DNA from: an uncultured Oscillospiraceae bacterium
GTDB lineage: Bacteria > Bacillota > Clostridia > Oscillospirales > Oscillospiraceae
Length of the DNA stretch: 64,000 bases
Assembly: GCA_910587255.1 (NCBI GenBank)
Contig: CAJUKT010000048.1
Span: 95,544-159,543 of the forward strand
Direction: 5' to 3'
In this document: piece by piece, positions 42,472 to 50,154 of the stretch
How positions within the stretch are numbered: position 1 is the first letter of the stretch
How the letters are laid out: the number at the start of each line of letters is the position of its first letter
Program-made: the position numbers and the translations under genes
Notes under the pieces: generated by a model
Told to the model about the DNA's origin: nothing
What the model saw: only the letters and a program-made list of their open reading frames with translations
Database searches by the model: none

Positions 42472-43404
42472 TCAGAAGGTGAGCACCTCCTGCTCCGGCT
42501 TTTCGGCGGGACTGATGGAAGCGGCGTACAGCACCGGGCCCTTTTCCCCCTCGTAGGCCCTGTGCGGCTCCATGCGGATAACCCCGCTCACATCCGCCCA
42601 GGCGCGGTTTTCAAAAGCGCCGAAGCCCTCCCCCCTGGCCACCAGGCCCAGGAAGGTGATGTCGTCTTCACAGCAGGTCATGGCAAACCGCCCCAAAACC
42701 GCATCCTCCGGGTACTGGGGCAGGTGGCACACCACCAGCCTGGCGCGGACGGTTTTCCCGTCGTACCGCTCCGGGTGCTCCATCGCGTCCACATACCAGA
42801 TACCGAAGTCACCGTCGGGTATGTCGATGACCTCCTGCTCCAAATCGAAGGGGCATACCGTGTCATCGGCGTAGTCCTCGCTGGTGCCGTCGGTGTTCTC
42901 CAGGTAGATGCTGGCCCGGCGGTTGACCATTTTCAGGTTGCGCTGGCGCAGCGAGGCCCGCAGCGCCCCGTCGCAGCGGTTGAACACGATCATATCCGCA
43001 TTGGTGAGCTTTTCCATCATGATCTGGCCCAGGTTTTTGGCGTAGGTATCGAAGCTGCCCGCCTCCACCATGGTCATGATCTGGTAGAGCACCCAATTAT
43101 CCGGCAGCGCCTCCTGATAAAGCCGCGCCAGAGACCACATGCCGTTATACTCAATCAAAATCTGCTTGGGCCGGTGCTTTTTCTCCAGCTGCTTCAGATA
43201 GGCGGGAGTCAGCTCCCCCTCCTCCTCCACATGGACCACCGTCACATTCTTCAGCGCTCTGGGGTCGTATTCCACTTCCCCCTCCTCGCAGCACAGCAGC
43301 AGCGTGCGCTCCTGGATGGCAAAGCCGTCGCGCAAAATGCCGTTGATAAAGGTGGTCTTGCCGCCGTCCAGAAATCCGGCGAACAGGTATACAGGGATGT
43401 CCAT
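42472..43404 (-). CDS. G3E-family GTPase with C-terminal TIGR03943/DUF1980-like part
   Basis: A 310-residue protein. Walker A GFLDGGKTTF (residues 10-19) and the CC-E-GE-VEYD block place it in the CobW/G3E GTPases, but the usual CxCC metal motif after the switch is missing; instead CC lies in LLLCCEEGE. The C-terminal ~120 residues (RARLVVCHLPQ...RFAMTCCEDDITFLGLVA...WADVSGVIRM) resemble the TIGR03943/YcgQ family that is normally a separate protein next to permease YcgR. Probably linked to metal homeostasis. It starts 15 bases after the stop of the second G3E gene, in one operon with it. Confidence 0.75.
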   Translation of the reverse strand: MDIPVYLFAGFLDGGKTTFINGILRDGFAIQERTLLLCCEEGEVEYDPRALKNVTVVHVEEEGELTPAYLKQLEKKHRPKQILIEYNGMWSLARLYQEALPDNWVLYQIMTMVEAGSFDTYAKNLGQIMMEKLTNADMIVFNRCDGALRASLRQRNLKMVNRRASIYLENTDGTSEDYADDTVCPFDLEQEVIDIPDGDFGIWYVDAMEHPERYDGKTVRARLVVCHLPQYPEDAVLGRFAMTCCEDDITFLGLVARGEGFGAFENRAWADVSGVIRMEPHRAYEGEKGPVLYAASISPAEKPEQEVLTF

Positions 43405-43419
43405 GGATGGTACGCCCCT

Positions 43420-44568
43420 TTACAGCCCGAACAGGGCCGCCAGCCTGTCCTCTTTCAGATCCGCGCCGATGACGCACAGCCGCCCGGTATAGTCCGCCGG
43501 GCCGGTGCGCACCTCATGCTCCCCGGGGACATAGTCGAAATGGAGCCAGCTCCCGTCCCCCGCCGGGACGATGCCCTTGGCCCGCAGGATCGCGCCGCAC
43601 TCACCCAGATCCAGCTGGTCCAGGATGCGCTCCAGCTCCTGCCTGGCAAAGGGCTTGACGCTCTCCCTCCCCCAGCTGGAAAACACCTCGTCGGCGTGGT
43701 GGTGGCCGTGGTGCTCATGGCCGCCGCACCCGCAGGAGCACCCCTCTCCATGGTCATGATGATGCTCATGGCTGCCGTGGTCATGGTGATGCTCGTGGCT
43801 GTCGTGGTCATGATGGCAGTGCCCATCGCGGCCCTCCCCATGGCAGCATGTGTGCTCCTCGTGGCCATGGTGGCAGTCGTGCTCCCCATGGTCATGACAG
43901 TGGCGCCCATGATCGTGGTGTGGGTGGGCGCATCCCGTCTGGATGCCCTCCAGCAGCTCCTCCTCCAGGGAGGTCTTCTCAATGGCGGATAGGATGGTCT
44001 TGCCGTCCAGCTGATCCCAGGGGGTGGTGAGGATGGCCGCCGCAGGATTCTTCTCCCGCAGCAGCGCCACCGCCCCCTCCAGCTTGTCCTGGGTCAGGTT
44101 CTGGGTGCGGGAGAGCACAATGGCGCCCGCGTGCTCCACCTGGTTGTTATAGAACTCGCCGAAGTTCTTCATATACACCTTTACCTTGGAGGCGTCCGCC
44201 ACGGTGGCAAAGGAGTTGAGCCGCAGCGCCGGGTCCTCCTGCGCGGCCTTCTCCACCGCCGCCACCACGTCGGACAGCTTGCCCACCCCGGAGGGCTCGA
44301 TAAGGATGCGGTCCGGGTGGAAGCGCTCCTCAACCTCGTGAAGGGCCTTCCCGAAGTCCCCCACCAGGGAGCAGCAGATGCAGCCGGAGGACATCTCGGA
44401 GATCTCAATGCCCGCGTCCTTCAAAAATCCGCCGTCCACGCTGATCTCGCCGAACTCATTCTCAATGAGCACCAGCTTCTCGCCCTGGTACGCCTCGGAA
44501 AGCAGCTTTTTGATGAGGGTGGTTTTGCCCGCCCCCAGAAAGCCGGATACGATGTCGATTTTTGCCAT
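43420..44568 (-). CDS. CobW/G3E-family GTPase with histidine-rich loop (zinc or nickel chaperone)
   Basis: A 382-residue metallochaperone. Walker A GFLGAGKTT (8-16), ENEFGE, metal motif SSGCICCSL, and GTP-specificity SRTQNLT in place of NKxD. Residues about 205-285 are packed with histidines (HPHHDHGRHCHDHGEHD and similar units, with CSCGCGG), a metal-storage loop. The C-terminal CobW domain follows. The protein should use GTP hydrolysis to deliver zinc, nickel or cobalt to a client. ATG 44568 is chosen; frame upstream is not conserved. It is the first gene of the pair. Confidence 0.88.
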   Translation of the reverse strand: MAKIDIVSGFLGAGKTTLIKKLLSEAYQGEKLVLIENEFGEISVDGGFLKDAGIEISEMSSGCICCSLVGDFGKALHEVEERFHPDRILIEPSGVGKLSDVVAAVEKAAQEDPALRLNSFATVADASKVKVYMKNFGEFYNNQVEHAGAIVLSRTQNLTQDKLEGAVALLREKNPAAAILTTPWDQLDGKTILSAIEKTSLEEELLEGIQTGCAHPHHDHGRHCHDHGEHDCHHGHEEHTCCHGEGRDGHCHHDHDSHEHHHDHGSHEHHHDHGEGCSCGCGGHEHHGHHHADEVFSSWGRESVKPFARQELERILDQLDLGECGAILRAKGIVPAGDGSWLHFDYVPGEHEVRTGPADYTGRLCVIGADLKEDRLAALFGL

Positions 44569-44634
44569 TTGGGTATCATTTCCTTTACTATCAGAATTTC
44601 TTTTTATTTTAACGCCGTGGGGTGGGAAAGTCAA

Positions 44635-44660
44635 GGCCCCCTCCCACAGGGGAGGGGGCC
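44635..44660. terminator. Hairpin after the anti-sigma-like gene
   Basis: An 11-bp stem (GGCCCCCTCCC and mirror, loop ACAG), nine bases downstream of the gene on the minus strand, followed only by TTGACTTTC; weak terminator. Confidence 0.5.
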
Positions 44661-44668
44661 CAGCAGTG

Positions 44669-45919
44669 TCAATTTGTGCGGATGGGGTAGATATCATCCT
44701 CCCCAAATTGGACGTAGTCCACCTGGGCCAGGTCTATGGGCGCGGAGAATGCCGCATAGCTCCCCAGCGCCCACTCCGGCTCCCGGGTGAGCATACCGGC
44801 TGTCACCTGGAAATAGGGGTCCGACCTCTCCCAGTGCTCCTTTGTCACATAGATGGCGTTGCCCTGGGCAAAGCTGACCTCCGAGCCGTCCTTCATCACA
44901 ACCCGCACATCGCCGGGGAACTGGGGCTTGACGCGCCCGTTTTCCTCCCGCACGTTGCTGTGGAACTGGAATTTAATTCCCAGCGGAGAGAGTTTCATCA
45001 TGTCCATGCGGTTGACCTGCCCGCTCTCCGGGTCGCTCCACTCCGCCCCGGCGCAGTCAATGGCGGCAACCCGGCTCTCAAAATGCCCGCCGATGTCCAG
45101 CTTGAACTCCCCGCTGAATACCTGCGTATATGTCCACTTATCCAGATCCTGGTCAAAGTGCTCAACCCACAGCCCCCCCAAGATCAGCTGCTTGTCCCTG
45201 CCGTCGTTATATCGGATGCTTTGGAACGCCGCAGAGTAAATTGTCAGCACAATCTCCTTCACATTGTCTGTGGGGTCGGCGTCAGGCAGGGTCTCACAGC
45301 CATAGCCGAAGCCGGTCAGGCGCACTATCCCCGGGTCAAAGAGGGCGCATCCCCTTCCATAATAGGTTTCGTCCATTTCCTCCCAGCTGCTGTAGGCCAC
45401 GCCCAGCCGGAGGAAGCCCTCTTCCTCCTCGCCGTACAGCACGTAATGGCCCTGAGTATCCCAGTCCAAATCGGGCAGCACAGTACCCTCGGGGGCCTCC
45501 ACGCGCAGGTGCAGATAATAGCAGTCCTCGTCCGCCAGGGCGGAGACGGGGGTGATGGTGGCCCCGCCGCTGGTGACGCTGAACTGCTCGCTGCCGTCAA
45601 AGAGATGGCCCATACCGTTGAGGGTCTCCACCTGGGTGACGCTGAGGGGCTTTCCGCCCCACCCCTCGAACAGCCCCGCCATCAGGTCGCCCGCCCCCAA
45701 TATCCGCGCCGCCGCGAAGGCGGTCATGGTGAGCGCGGCCGCTGCGGCAGCCGCCGCCAGCACCCGCAGGGGCGCCCTGTGCCACGGATTCCTTTTTATG
45801 CCTTTGGCGCGCTTCATGGTCAGCTCCTTGATCCGGGCGGACGAGAGGGGCGTTTCGCCGGACAGCTCCACGCTGCCGTCCTCATAACCGTCCAGCAGGT
45901 CCGAAATCCGTTTGTTCAT
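44669..45919 (-). CDS. Membrane-bound anti-sigma-factor-like protein
   Basis: A 416-residue protein: a cytoplasmic N-terminus (1-50, MNKRISDLLDGYEDGSVELSG), one membrane helix (about 52-72, Ala-rich) and a large extracellular beta-rich domain. It overlaps the sigma factor stop by four bases (ATGA), and this translational coupling plus topology indicates an anti-sigma factor; the extracellular domain resembles DUF4179-type proteins. The frame continues upstream through the sigma gene without a valid start. Presumably holds the ECF sigma factor until an envelope signal arrives. Confidence 0.7.
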   Translation of the reverse strand: MNKRISDLLDGYEDGSVELSGETPLSSARIKELTMKRAKGIKRNPWHRAPLRVLAAAAAAAALTMTAFAAARILGAGDLMAGLFEGWGGKPLSVTQVETLNGMGHLFDGSEQFSVTSGGATITPVSALADEDCYYLHLRVEAPEGTVLPDLDWDTQGHYVLYGEEEEGFLRLGVAYSSWEEMDETYYGRGCALFDPGIVRLTGFGYGCETLPDADPTDNVKEIVLTIYSAAFQSIRYNDGRDKQLILGGLWVEHFDQDLDKWTYTQVFSGEFKLDIGGHFESRVAAIDCAGAEWSDPESGQVNRMDMMKLSPLGIKFQFHSNVREENGRVKPQFPGDVRVVMKDGSEVSFAQGNAIYVTKEHWERSDPYFQVTAGMLTREPEWALGSYAAFSAPIDLAQVDYVQFGEDDIYPIRTN

Positions 45920-46458
45920 CTCAGTTCCTCCTTTGTCAGCAGTTCCTTCAGTTTGTTCCGTCCCCTGTGCAGCCTGGTTTTGACGGCGGCCTCGCCCATC
46001 CCCACGGCGGCGGCCACCTCCTTCACGCTCTGGGCATAGTAATACCGGCGCAGGAAAATTTCCCGGTCCTGGGGCGGCAGGCTGTCCACCGCCCGGCGCA
46101 CCAGCTCCCGCTCCTCCGCCCGCTCCAGCGCCCCGGCGGGGTCGTCCGGGCCCGGCAGGTCCAGCGCGTCCTCCTCCAGCGGGAGGGTGCGGCCCGCCTG
46201 CCGGAGCTTGTTTTTCGCTTTGTTCCGGGCCACCGCGCCCAGCCACGCCTTCACCCGGCCCGCTTGCAGGTCTTCCGGCTGTTCCCAGGCTGCCAGAAAC
46301 ACGTCGGACGCCACCTCCTCCCCATCCTCCGCCGTCATGGCGCCCCGAAGGACGCCCCAAACCACAGCGGATACGTAGGGGAGGTAGCGGGCCATCAGCC
46401 CCTCCAGCCCGGCAGGATCGCGGGCGCGCAGCTTGCGCAGAATGCTTTCTTCTCTCAT
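45916..46458 (-). CDS. ECF-type RNA polymerase sigma factor
   Basis: A 180-residue sigma factor. Region 2 is residues 10-80 (LEGLMARYLPYVSAVVWGVL...EEVASDVFLAAWEQPEDLQ) and region 4 is 125-175 (LPPQDREIFLRRYYYAQSVKEVAAAVGMGEAAVKTRLHRGRNKLKELL). ATG 46458 is supported by AAGGAG seven bases upstream. It forms an operon with the overlapping anti-sigma-like gene. ECF factors usually autoregulate; no -35/-10 was assigned. Confidence 0.9.
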   Translation of the reverse strand: MREESILRKLRARDPAGLEGLMARYLPYVSAVVWGVLRGAMTAEDGEEVASDVFLAAWEQPEDLQAGRVKAWLGAVARNKAKNKLRQAGRTLPLEEDALDLPGPDDPAGALERAEERELVRRAVDSLPPQDREIFLRRYYYAQSVKEVAAAVGMGEAAVKTRLHRGRNKLKELLTKEELR

Positions 46459-46540
46459 TGAACGGCTCCTTGTCGGTGGGTAAAAGCTGCTTTCACCTAT
46501 CATATCACAGTCCGCGCCGCCCAGGTTTCACAAATGGACA

Positions 46541-46571
46541 AAAAAACCGGCCCCTCCCGGTGGGAGGGGCC
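46541..46571 (-). terminator. Terminator of the 207-aa hypothetical gene
   Basis: Stem GGCCCCTCCC and mirror with a 3-base loop; on the minus strand followed by GGTTTTTTT. Eight bases after the gene's stop. Confidence 0.85.
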
Positions 46572-46578
46572 GCGCCGC

Positions 46579-47202
46579 TCAGCACAGTTCCAGCATTGCC
46601 TTCACCAGGCCCGATACCTTCTCGTGGGCCTCAGCCTGTTTTGTGAGGTGGGACGTGTCATATTTCGTCCCGTCCGCCCGGTACTGGGCGTCCACTTCAT
46701 CCTGCCAGTCCCGGATGGCCTCCAGCCATTTGTCCAGAAACCGAAGCGGGTCGCCCGCCCAGTCCTCCGGCGACCAGTACCGGCTTATCAACACGCCTCC
46801 ATTGGACTGCGCCGCACCTTGGCAGCAAACGGGAGGATAGGTGACCAGCTCCCCGTTGGCGTCCGTGTACCCCACAACCACCACGTCCGGGTCCGAGCGG
46901 AAAAACTCCTCCTGGGTGATGAGGCCCGCGTCCCGCAGCTCCCTGCGCAGGGCGGCCCATTCCTCCTTAGAGACGTTGGCCTCCCCCGCCTTCAGCCGGT
47001 TCAGCACCGCCTTAGAGGCAGCCGACAGCCGGTCATAGGCCGCCTTCAGCTCCCCGCCGCCGGCCTGATCCGCCTGGGCCGCCTGTGTCGCCCGGCTCAG
47101 CTGGGCGGCAAAGCCGGACGAAGCCGCCTTACCGGGAGCGGAGGGCCGGTCCTGCACCACAGCCCACATCCCATTCTCCAGCGTCGTAGTTCTCATGTTC
47201 AT
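46579..47202 (-). CDS. Hypothetical protein (207 aa)
   Basis: A 207-residue soluble protein of no family I recognise. It starts MNMRTTTLENGMWAVVQDRP; the middle (about 60-110) looks helical (LSAASKAVLNRLKAGEANVSKEEWAALRRELRDAGLI), and the C-terminal part is rich in Trp and acidic residues (WSPEDWAGDPLRFLDKWLEAIRDWQDEVDAQY). No signal peptide or membrane helix. It has its own terminator and stands alone. The helical block with an anti-sigma-like amphipathic pattern resembles small proteins common in Clostridia, but no function is proposed. Confidence 0.6.
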   Translation of the reverse strand: MNMRTTTLENGMWAVVQDRPSAPGKAASSGFAAQLSRATQAAQADQAGGGELKAAYDRLSAASKAVLNRLKAGEANVSKEEWAALRRELRDAGLITQEEFFRSDPDVVVVGYTDANGELVTYPPVCCQGAAQSNGGVLISRYWSPEDWAGDPLRFLDKWLEAIRDWQDEVDAQYRADGTKYDTSHLTKQAEAHEKVSGLVKAMLELC

Positions 47203-47310
47203 ACCAGGATTCTCACTTTCCTGCGCATCCCTGCACCTGTTGAATTTGTGTGAATTCCCTACACTTGGTTATGATATCGGATGTTTTTCCCCACTGTATA
47301 AGGGAGCAGG

Positions 47311-47353
47311 AAAAATTTTGCGGGCGCAGCTCCCAAAAAGGAGCCGCGCCCGC
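47311..47353 (-). terminator. Terminator of serA
   Basis: Stem GCGGGCGC..CTCC with GGAG..GCGCCCGC (outer 8 bp, inner 4 bp), AAAATTTTT following on the minus strand; about 20 bases after the serA stop. Confidence 0.85.
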
Positions 47354-47375
47354 CGTTTCACGCAAAGAAGGGGTT

Positions 47376-48542
47376 TTAAATCACCCGCATCCGAATGACG
47401 CCGGGCGCCCTGCGGATGTCCTCGATGATGCTCTCGTCCACCTGAGATCCCGCATCCACCATGGTATAGGCGTACTCGCCCTTGGACTTGTTGGTCATGT
47501 TCTCCACATTCACCCCGCAGGCCCCCAGCTGGGTGGTAATCTGGGCGATGACGGCGGGGACATTGCGGTGAATGACGCACAAGCGCTGAACGCCGGACCG
47601 CTCCATAATCACGTTGGGGAAGTTGACGGAGTTTTTGATATTGCCGTTCTCCAGGAAATCCCGGAGCTGGTCAGCCGCCATGACGGCGCAGTTGTCCTCG
47701 CTCTCCGGGGTGGAGGCCCCCAGGTGGGGGATGGCCACCACGCCGCCGGCCAGGGTGATCTCGTTGTCCGGGAAATCGGTGACGTACCGCGCCGCCTTGC
47801 CGGACTGGAGGGCGGCGATCATATCGGCGTTGTTCACCAATCCGCCCCGGGCCATGTTGATGATGCGCACGCCGTCCTTCATTTTGGCAATGGCCGCGGT
47901 GTTGACGGTATCCTTGGTGGCCTCCATATAGGGCAGGTGGAGGGTAATGTAATCAGAGCTGGCGTACAGCGTGTCCAGCTCCTTCACCACCTTGATGTGC
48001 CGGTCCAGCCGCAGGGCGGCGTCCACCGACAGATACGGGTCATAGCCGTACACATCCATACCCAGGGAGAGGCCGATGTTAGCCACCAGCGCGCCGATGG
48101 CCCCCAGCCCCACCACGCCCAGGGTTTTGCGGTAGAGCTCCGGCCCCACAAAGGCGGATTTGCCCTTCTCCACCGCGGCAGCCACGTCCACGTCCCCGGC
48201 CTGGGCCTGCTCCTTCACCCAGGCCGCGCCGCCGATCACATCCCGGGAGGCCAGCAGCATGGCGCACAGCACCAGCTCCTTCACCGCGTTGGCATTGGCC
48301 CCAGGGGTGTTGAACACCACGACGCCCGCCTCGGAGCAGCGCTCCACGGGAATGTTGTTCACCCCGGCCCCCGCCCGGGCAATGGCCCACAGCTTCTCGG
48401 GAAAAACATAGTCATGGAGCTTGGCGGAACGCACCAGGATGGCGTCCTCATTCTCCACCCCGTCGCCGGTCAAATAGCGCTCAGCGGGCAGGCGCTCCAG
48501 GCCGACCGGGGCAATTTTGTTCATAGTTTTAATATTATACAT
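47376..48542 (-). CDS. serA: D-3-phosphoglycerate dehydrogenase SerA
   Basis: A 388-residue enzyme for the first step of serine synthesis. The NAD-binding motif is GVVGLGAIGALVANI (about 140-154), catalytic blocks include RAGAGVNNIPV, NMARGGLV and HLGASTPESEDN, with His and Glu of the relay. A C-terminal ACT-type domain (about 318-388, CVIHRNVPAVIAQITTQLGACGVNVENM) suggests serine feedback. GAGG lies eight bases before ATG 48542. Cotranscribed with serC upstream, from which it is separated by a repeat block. Confidence 0.94.
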   Translation of the reverse strand: MYNIKTMNKIAPVGLERLPAERYLTGDGVENEDAILVRSAKLHDYVFPEKLWAIARAGAGVNNIPVERCSEAGVVVFNTPGANANAVKELVLCAMLLASRDVIGGAAWVKEQAQAGDVDVAAAVEKGKSAFVGPELYRKTLGVVGLGAIGALVANIGLSLGMDVYGYDPYLSVDAALRLDRHIKVVKELDTLYASSDYITLHLPYMEATKDTVNTAAIAKMKDGVRIINMARGGLVNNADMIAALQSGKAARYVTDFPDNEITLAGGVVAIPHLGASTPESEDNCAVMAADQLRDFLENGNIKNSVNFPNVIMERSGVQRLCVIHRNVPAVIAQITTQLGACGVNVENMTNKSKGEYAYTMVDAGSQVDESIIEDIRRAPGVIRMRVI

Positions 48543-48578
48543 GGGGAAAACCTCGATTTATATTAGTTGTTTTTGTCA

Positions 48579-48785
48579 AACTCCCGGATGAAATCCGCCA
48601 GCCTCTCCACACCCTTCCCCGCAAACGCATCCGCATTTGCGGGGGCCCCTCAGATTTTACACCCGCAGGGCGAAATGAATTCACCCTGCGGCAAGGTTTT
48701 GCTTTGCAAAACACTTGAACGCGCCAAGCGCGGCCCGCTTTGCGGGCTGTCGGGCGTGGGTTCATCCCTGCGCTTCACCCTGGCT
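48579..48785. repeat. Hairpin array with a duplicated 3' end of serC
   Basis: The stretch 48579-48615 repeats the final ~37 coding bases of serC (48801-48837) almost exactly, and in frame would still encode the ending FIREFDKNN plus stop. Between the two copies lie four hairpins with short loops: CCCCGCAAA (48617-48644), CCGCAGGG (48663-48691), GTTTTGC (48696-48712) and GCCCGC (48733-48747), each with its mirror. The copy next to serA looks like the original gene end, displaced by the insertion. Confidence 0.75.
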
Positions 48786-49871
48786 TCAATTCCTTTTATC
48801 GAACTCCCGGATGAAATCCGCCAGCCTCTCCACACCCTCCACGGGCATGGCGTTGTAGATGGACGCACGCATACCGCCCACGTTCCGATGCCCCTTCAGG
48901 TTGGTGAAGCCCGCCTCCGCCGCCTCCTTGACAAACTTGGCGTCCAGCTCCCCGCTGACGGAGCGGAAGGTGACGTTCATATCGGACCGGGAACCCGGCT
49001 CGGCGGGGCAGGTGAACAGCCGGGACTCGTCCAGTACGCTGTAAAGCAGCCCAGCCTTGCCGTGCTTGATCTGCTCCATGCCCTCCACGCCGCCTTTGGA
49101 ATCCAGCCACTCCAGCACCAGGCCCAGCATATAAATGCACCAGCAGGGGGGCGTATTGTACATGGAGTCCTTGTCGATCATGGTTTTGTAGTTCATCATC
49201 AGCGGGGTATAGGGCAGCTCATGGCCCGCCAGATCCTCCCGCACAATGGCGATGGTCAGCCCCGCCGGGGCCAGGTTCTTCTGCGCGCCGCCGAAGATAA
49301 TTCCATATTTGGACACGTCCACAGGCCGGGACAGAAAATTGGAGGACATATCGCACACAATAGGCACATCCCCCGTATCGGGCACATACTGCCATTCGGT
49401 GCCGTAAATGGTGTTGTTGGCACAATAGTAGAAGTAACTGGCCTGGGGGTCCAGCTTGAGCTGGTCCTGGGCGGGAATATAGGTGTGGATTTTGTCGCCG
49501 CTGTCGGCGGCAAGAGAAATCTCGCCGTACTTCTTAGCCTCCTTATAGGCCACGCTGGCGAAATTGCCGGTGACGGCGTAATCCGCCCTGCCGGTTTTTC
49601 CGATGAGGTTCAGAGGAACCATGGAGAACTGGCTGGAGGCGCCGCCCTGCAAAAACAGCACCCTATAGTTTTCGGGCACATGGAACAGCCGGATGAAGCT
49701 GGCCTTGGTGTCGTCAAAGATCTTCTGGAACACCTTGGAGCGGTGGCTCATCTCCATGACGGACATGCCGGAGCCCTGGTAGTTGGTGATCTCGCCGCCC
49801 GCCCGCTCCAGCACCTCCAGAGGCAGCATGGAAGGGCCGGCAGAGAAATTGTAGACGCGCTGTGTCCCCAT
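48786..49871 (-). CDS. serC: Phosphoserine aminotransferase SerC
   Basis: A 361-residue PLP enzyme, second step of serine synthesis. Blocks: YNFSAGPSMLPLEVL at the N-terminus, GGASSQFSMVPLNL, DMSSNFLSRPVD, and the PLP lysine Lys198 in GGAQKNLAPAG; the phosphate-binding arginines are in HRSKVF and GHRNVGGMRAS. Normal length. The last codons (FIREFDKRN) are a re-created end, since a nearly identical copy lies at 48579 beyond the hairpin block. GAGGAAG precedes ATG 49871. Confidence 0.95.
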   Translation of the reverse strand: MGTQRVYNFSAGPSMLPLEVLERAGGEITNYQGSGMSVMEMSHRSKVFQKIFDDTKASFIRLFHVPENYRVLFLQGGASSQFSMVPLNLIGKTGRADYAVTGNFASVAYKEAKKYGEISLAADSGDKIHTYIPAQDQLKLDPQASYFYYCANNTIYGTEWQYVPDTGDVPIVCDMSSNFLSRPVDVSKYGIIFGGAQKNLAPAGLTIAIVREDLAGHELPYTPLMMNYKTMIDKDSMYNTPPCWCIYMLGLVLEWLDSKGGVEGMEQIKHGKAGLLYSVLDESRLFTCPAEPGSRSDMNVTFRSVSGELDAKFVKEAAEAGFTNLKGHRNVGGMRASIYNAMPVEGVERLADFIREFDKRN

Positions 49872-49955
49872 ATCTCTTCCTCCTTGATTATTCCCGCCCC
49901 TTTTCCAGGGCGGGGGATTTCGCCTGGCATTTTACCGCTTTAGCGTATTGTATTT

Positions 49956-49985
49956 ATTATATGTGCTTCCCACCCGTTCTGTCAA
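49956..49985 (-). promoter_or_regulatory. Promoter of serC-serA
   Basis: On the minus strand a perfect TTGACA, an 18-base spacer and a perfect TATAAT, 85 bases before serC. The strongest-looking promoter in the window. Confidence 0.9.
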
Positions 49986-50002
49986 TGCCCAGATGGGCAA
50001 AA

Positions 50003-50028
50003 AAAGCCCCCCCTCTCAGGGGGGCTTT
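50003..50028 (-). terminator. Terminator of the cadmium/zinc efflux operon
   Basis: Stem AAAGCCCCCC and mirror, loop of six bases, followed on the minus strand by TTTTT; downstream of cadA. Confidence 0.85.
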
Positions 50029-50039
50029 GGGTATTTTGT

Positions 50040-50152
50040 CCGCACAGGCCGCATTTTGCCGGGCAGGCTTCTATGCCCGGCATCCTCTCCCGGCCAAAAC
50101 CGCAAAGCCGGGCCAATCGCCGGGGCGCTTTGAGCAGCGGCGTCCCCGCTTG
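50040..50152. repeat. Intergenic hairpin array downstream of cadA
   Basis: Two clear hairpins, GCCGGGCA/TGCCCGGC (about 50068-50091) and CCCGGC/GCCGGG (about 50090-50113), with further GC-rich pairing to 50145. No coding potential. Similar in style to the blocks at 17905, 48579 and 52080. Confidence 0.55.
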
Positions 50153-50154
50153 GC

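Noticed and set aside
44669..46360. A single 563-residue protein covering the anti-sigma gene and the frame through the sigma gene.
   Set aside because: The start at 45919 is coupled to the sigma stop; the upstream part is a different frame of the sigma factor gene.
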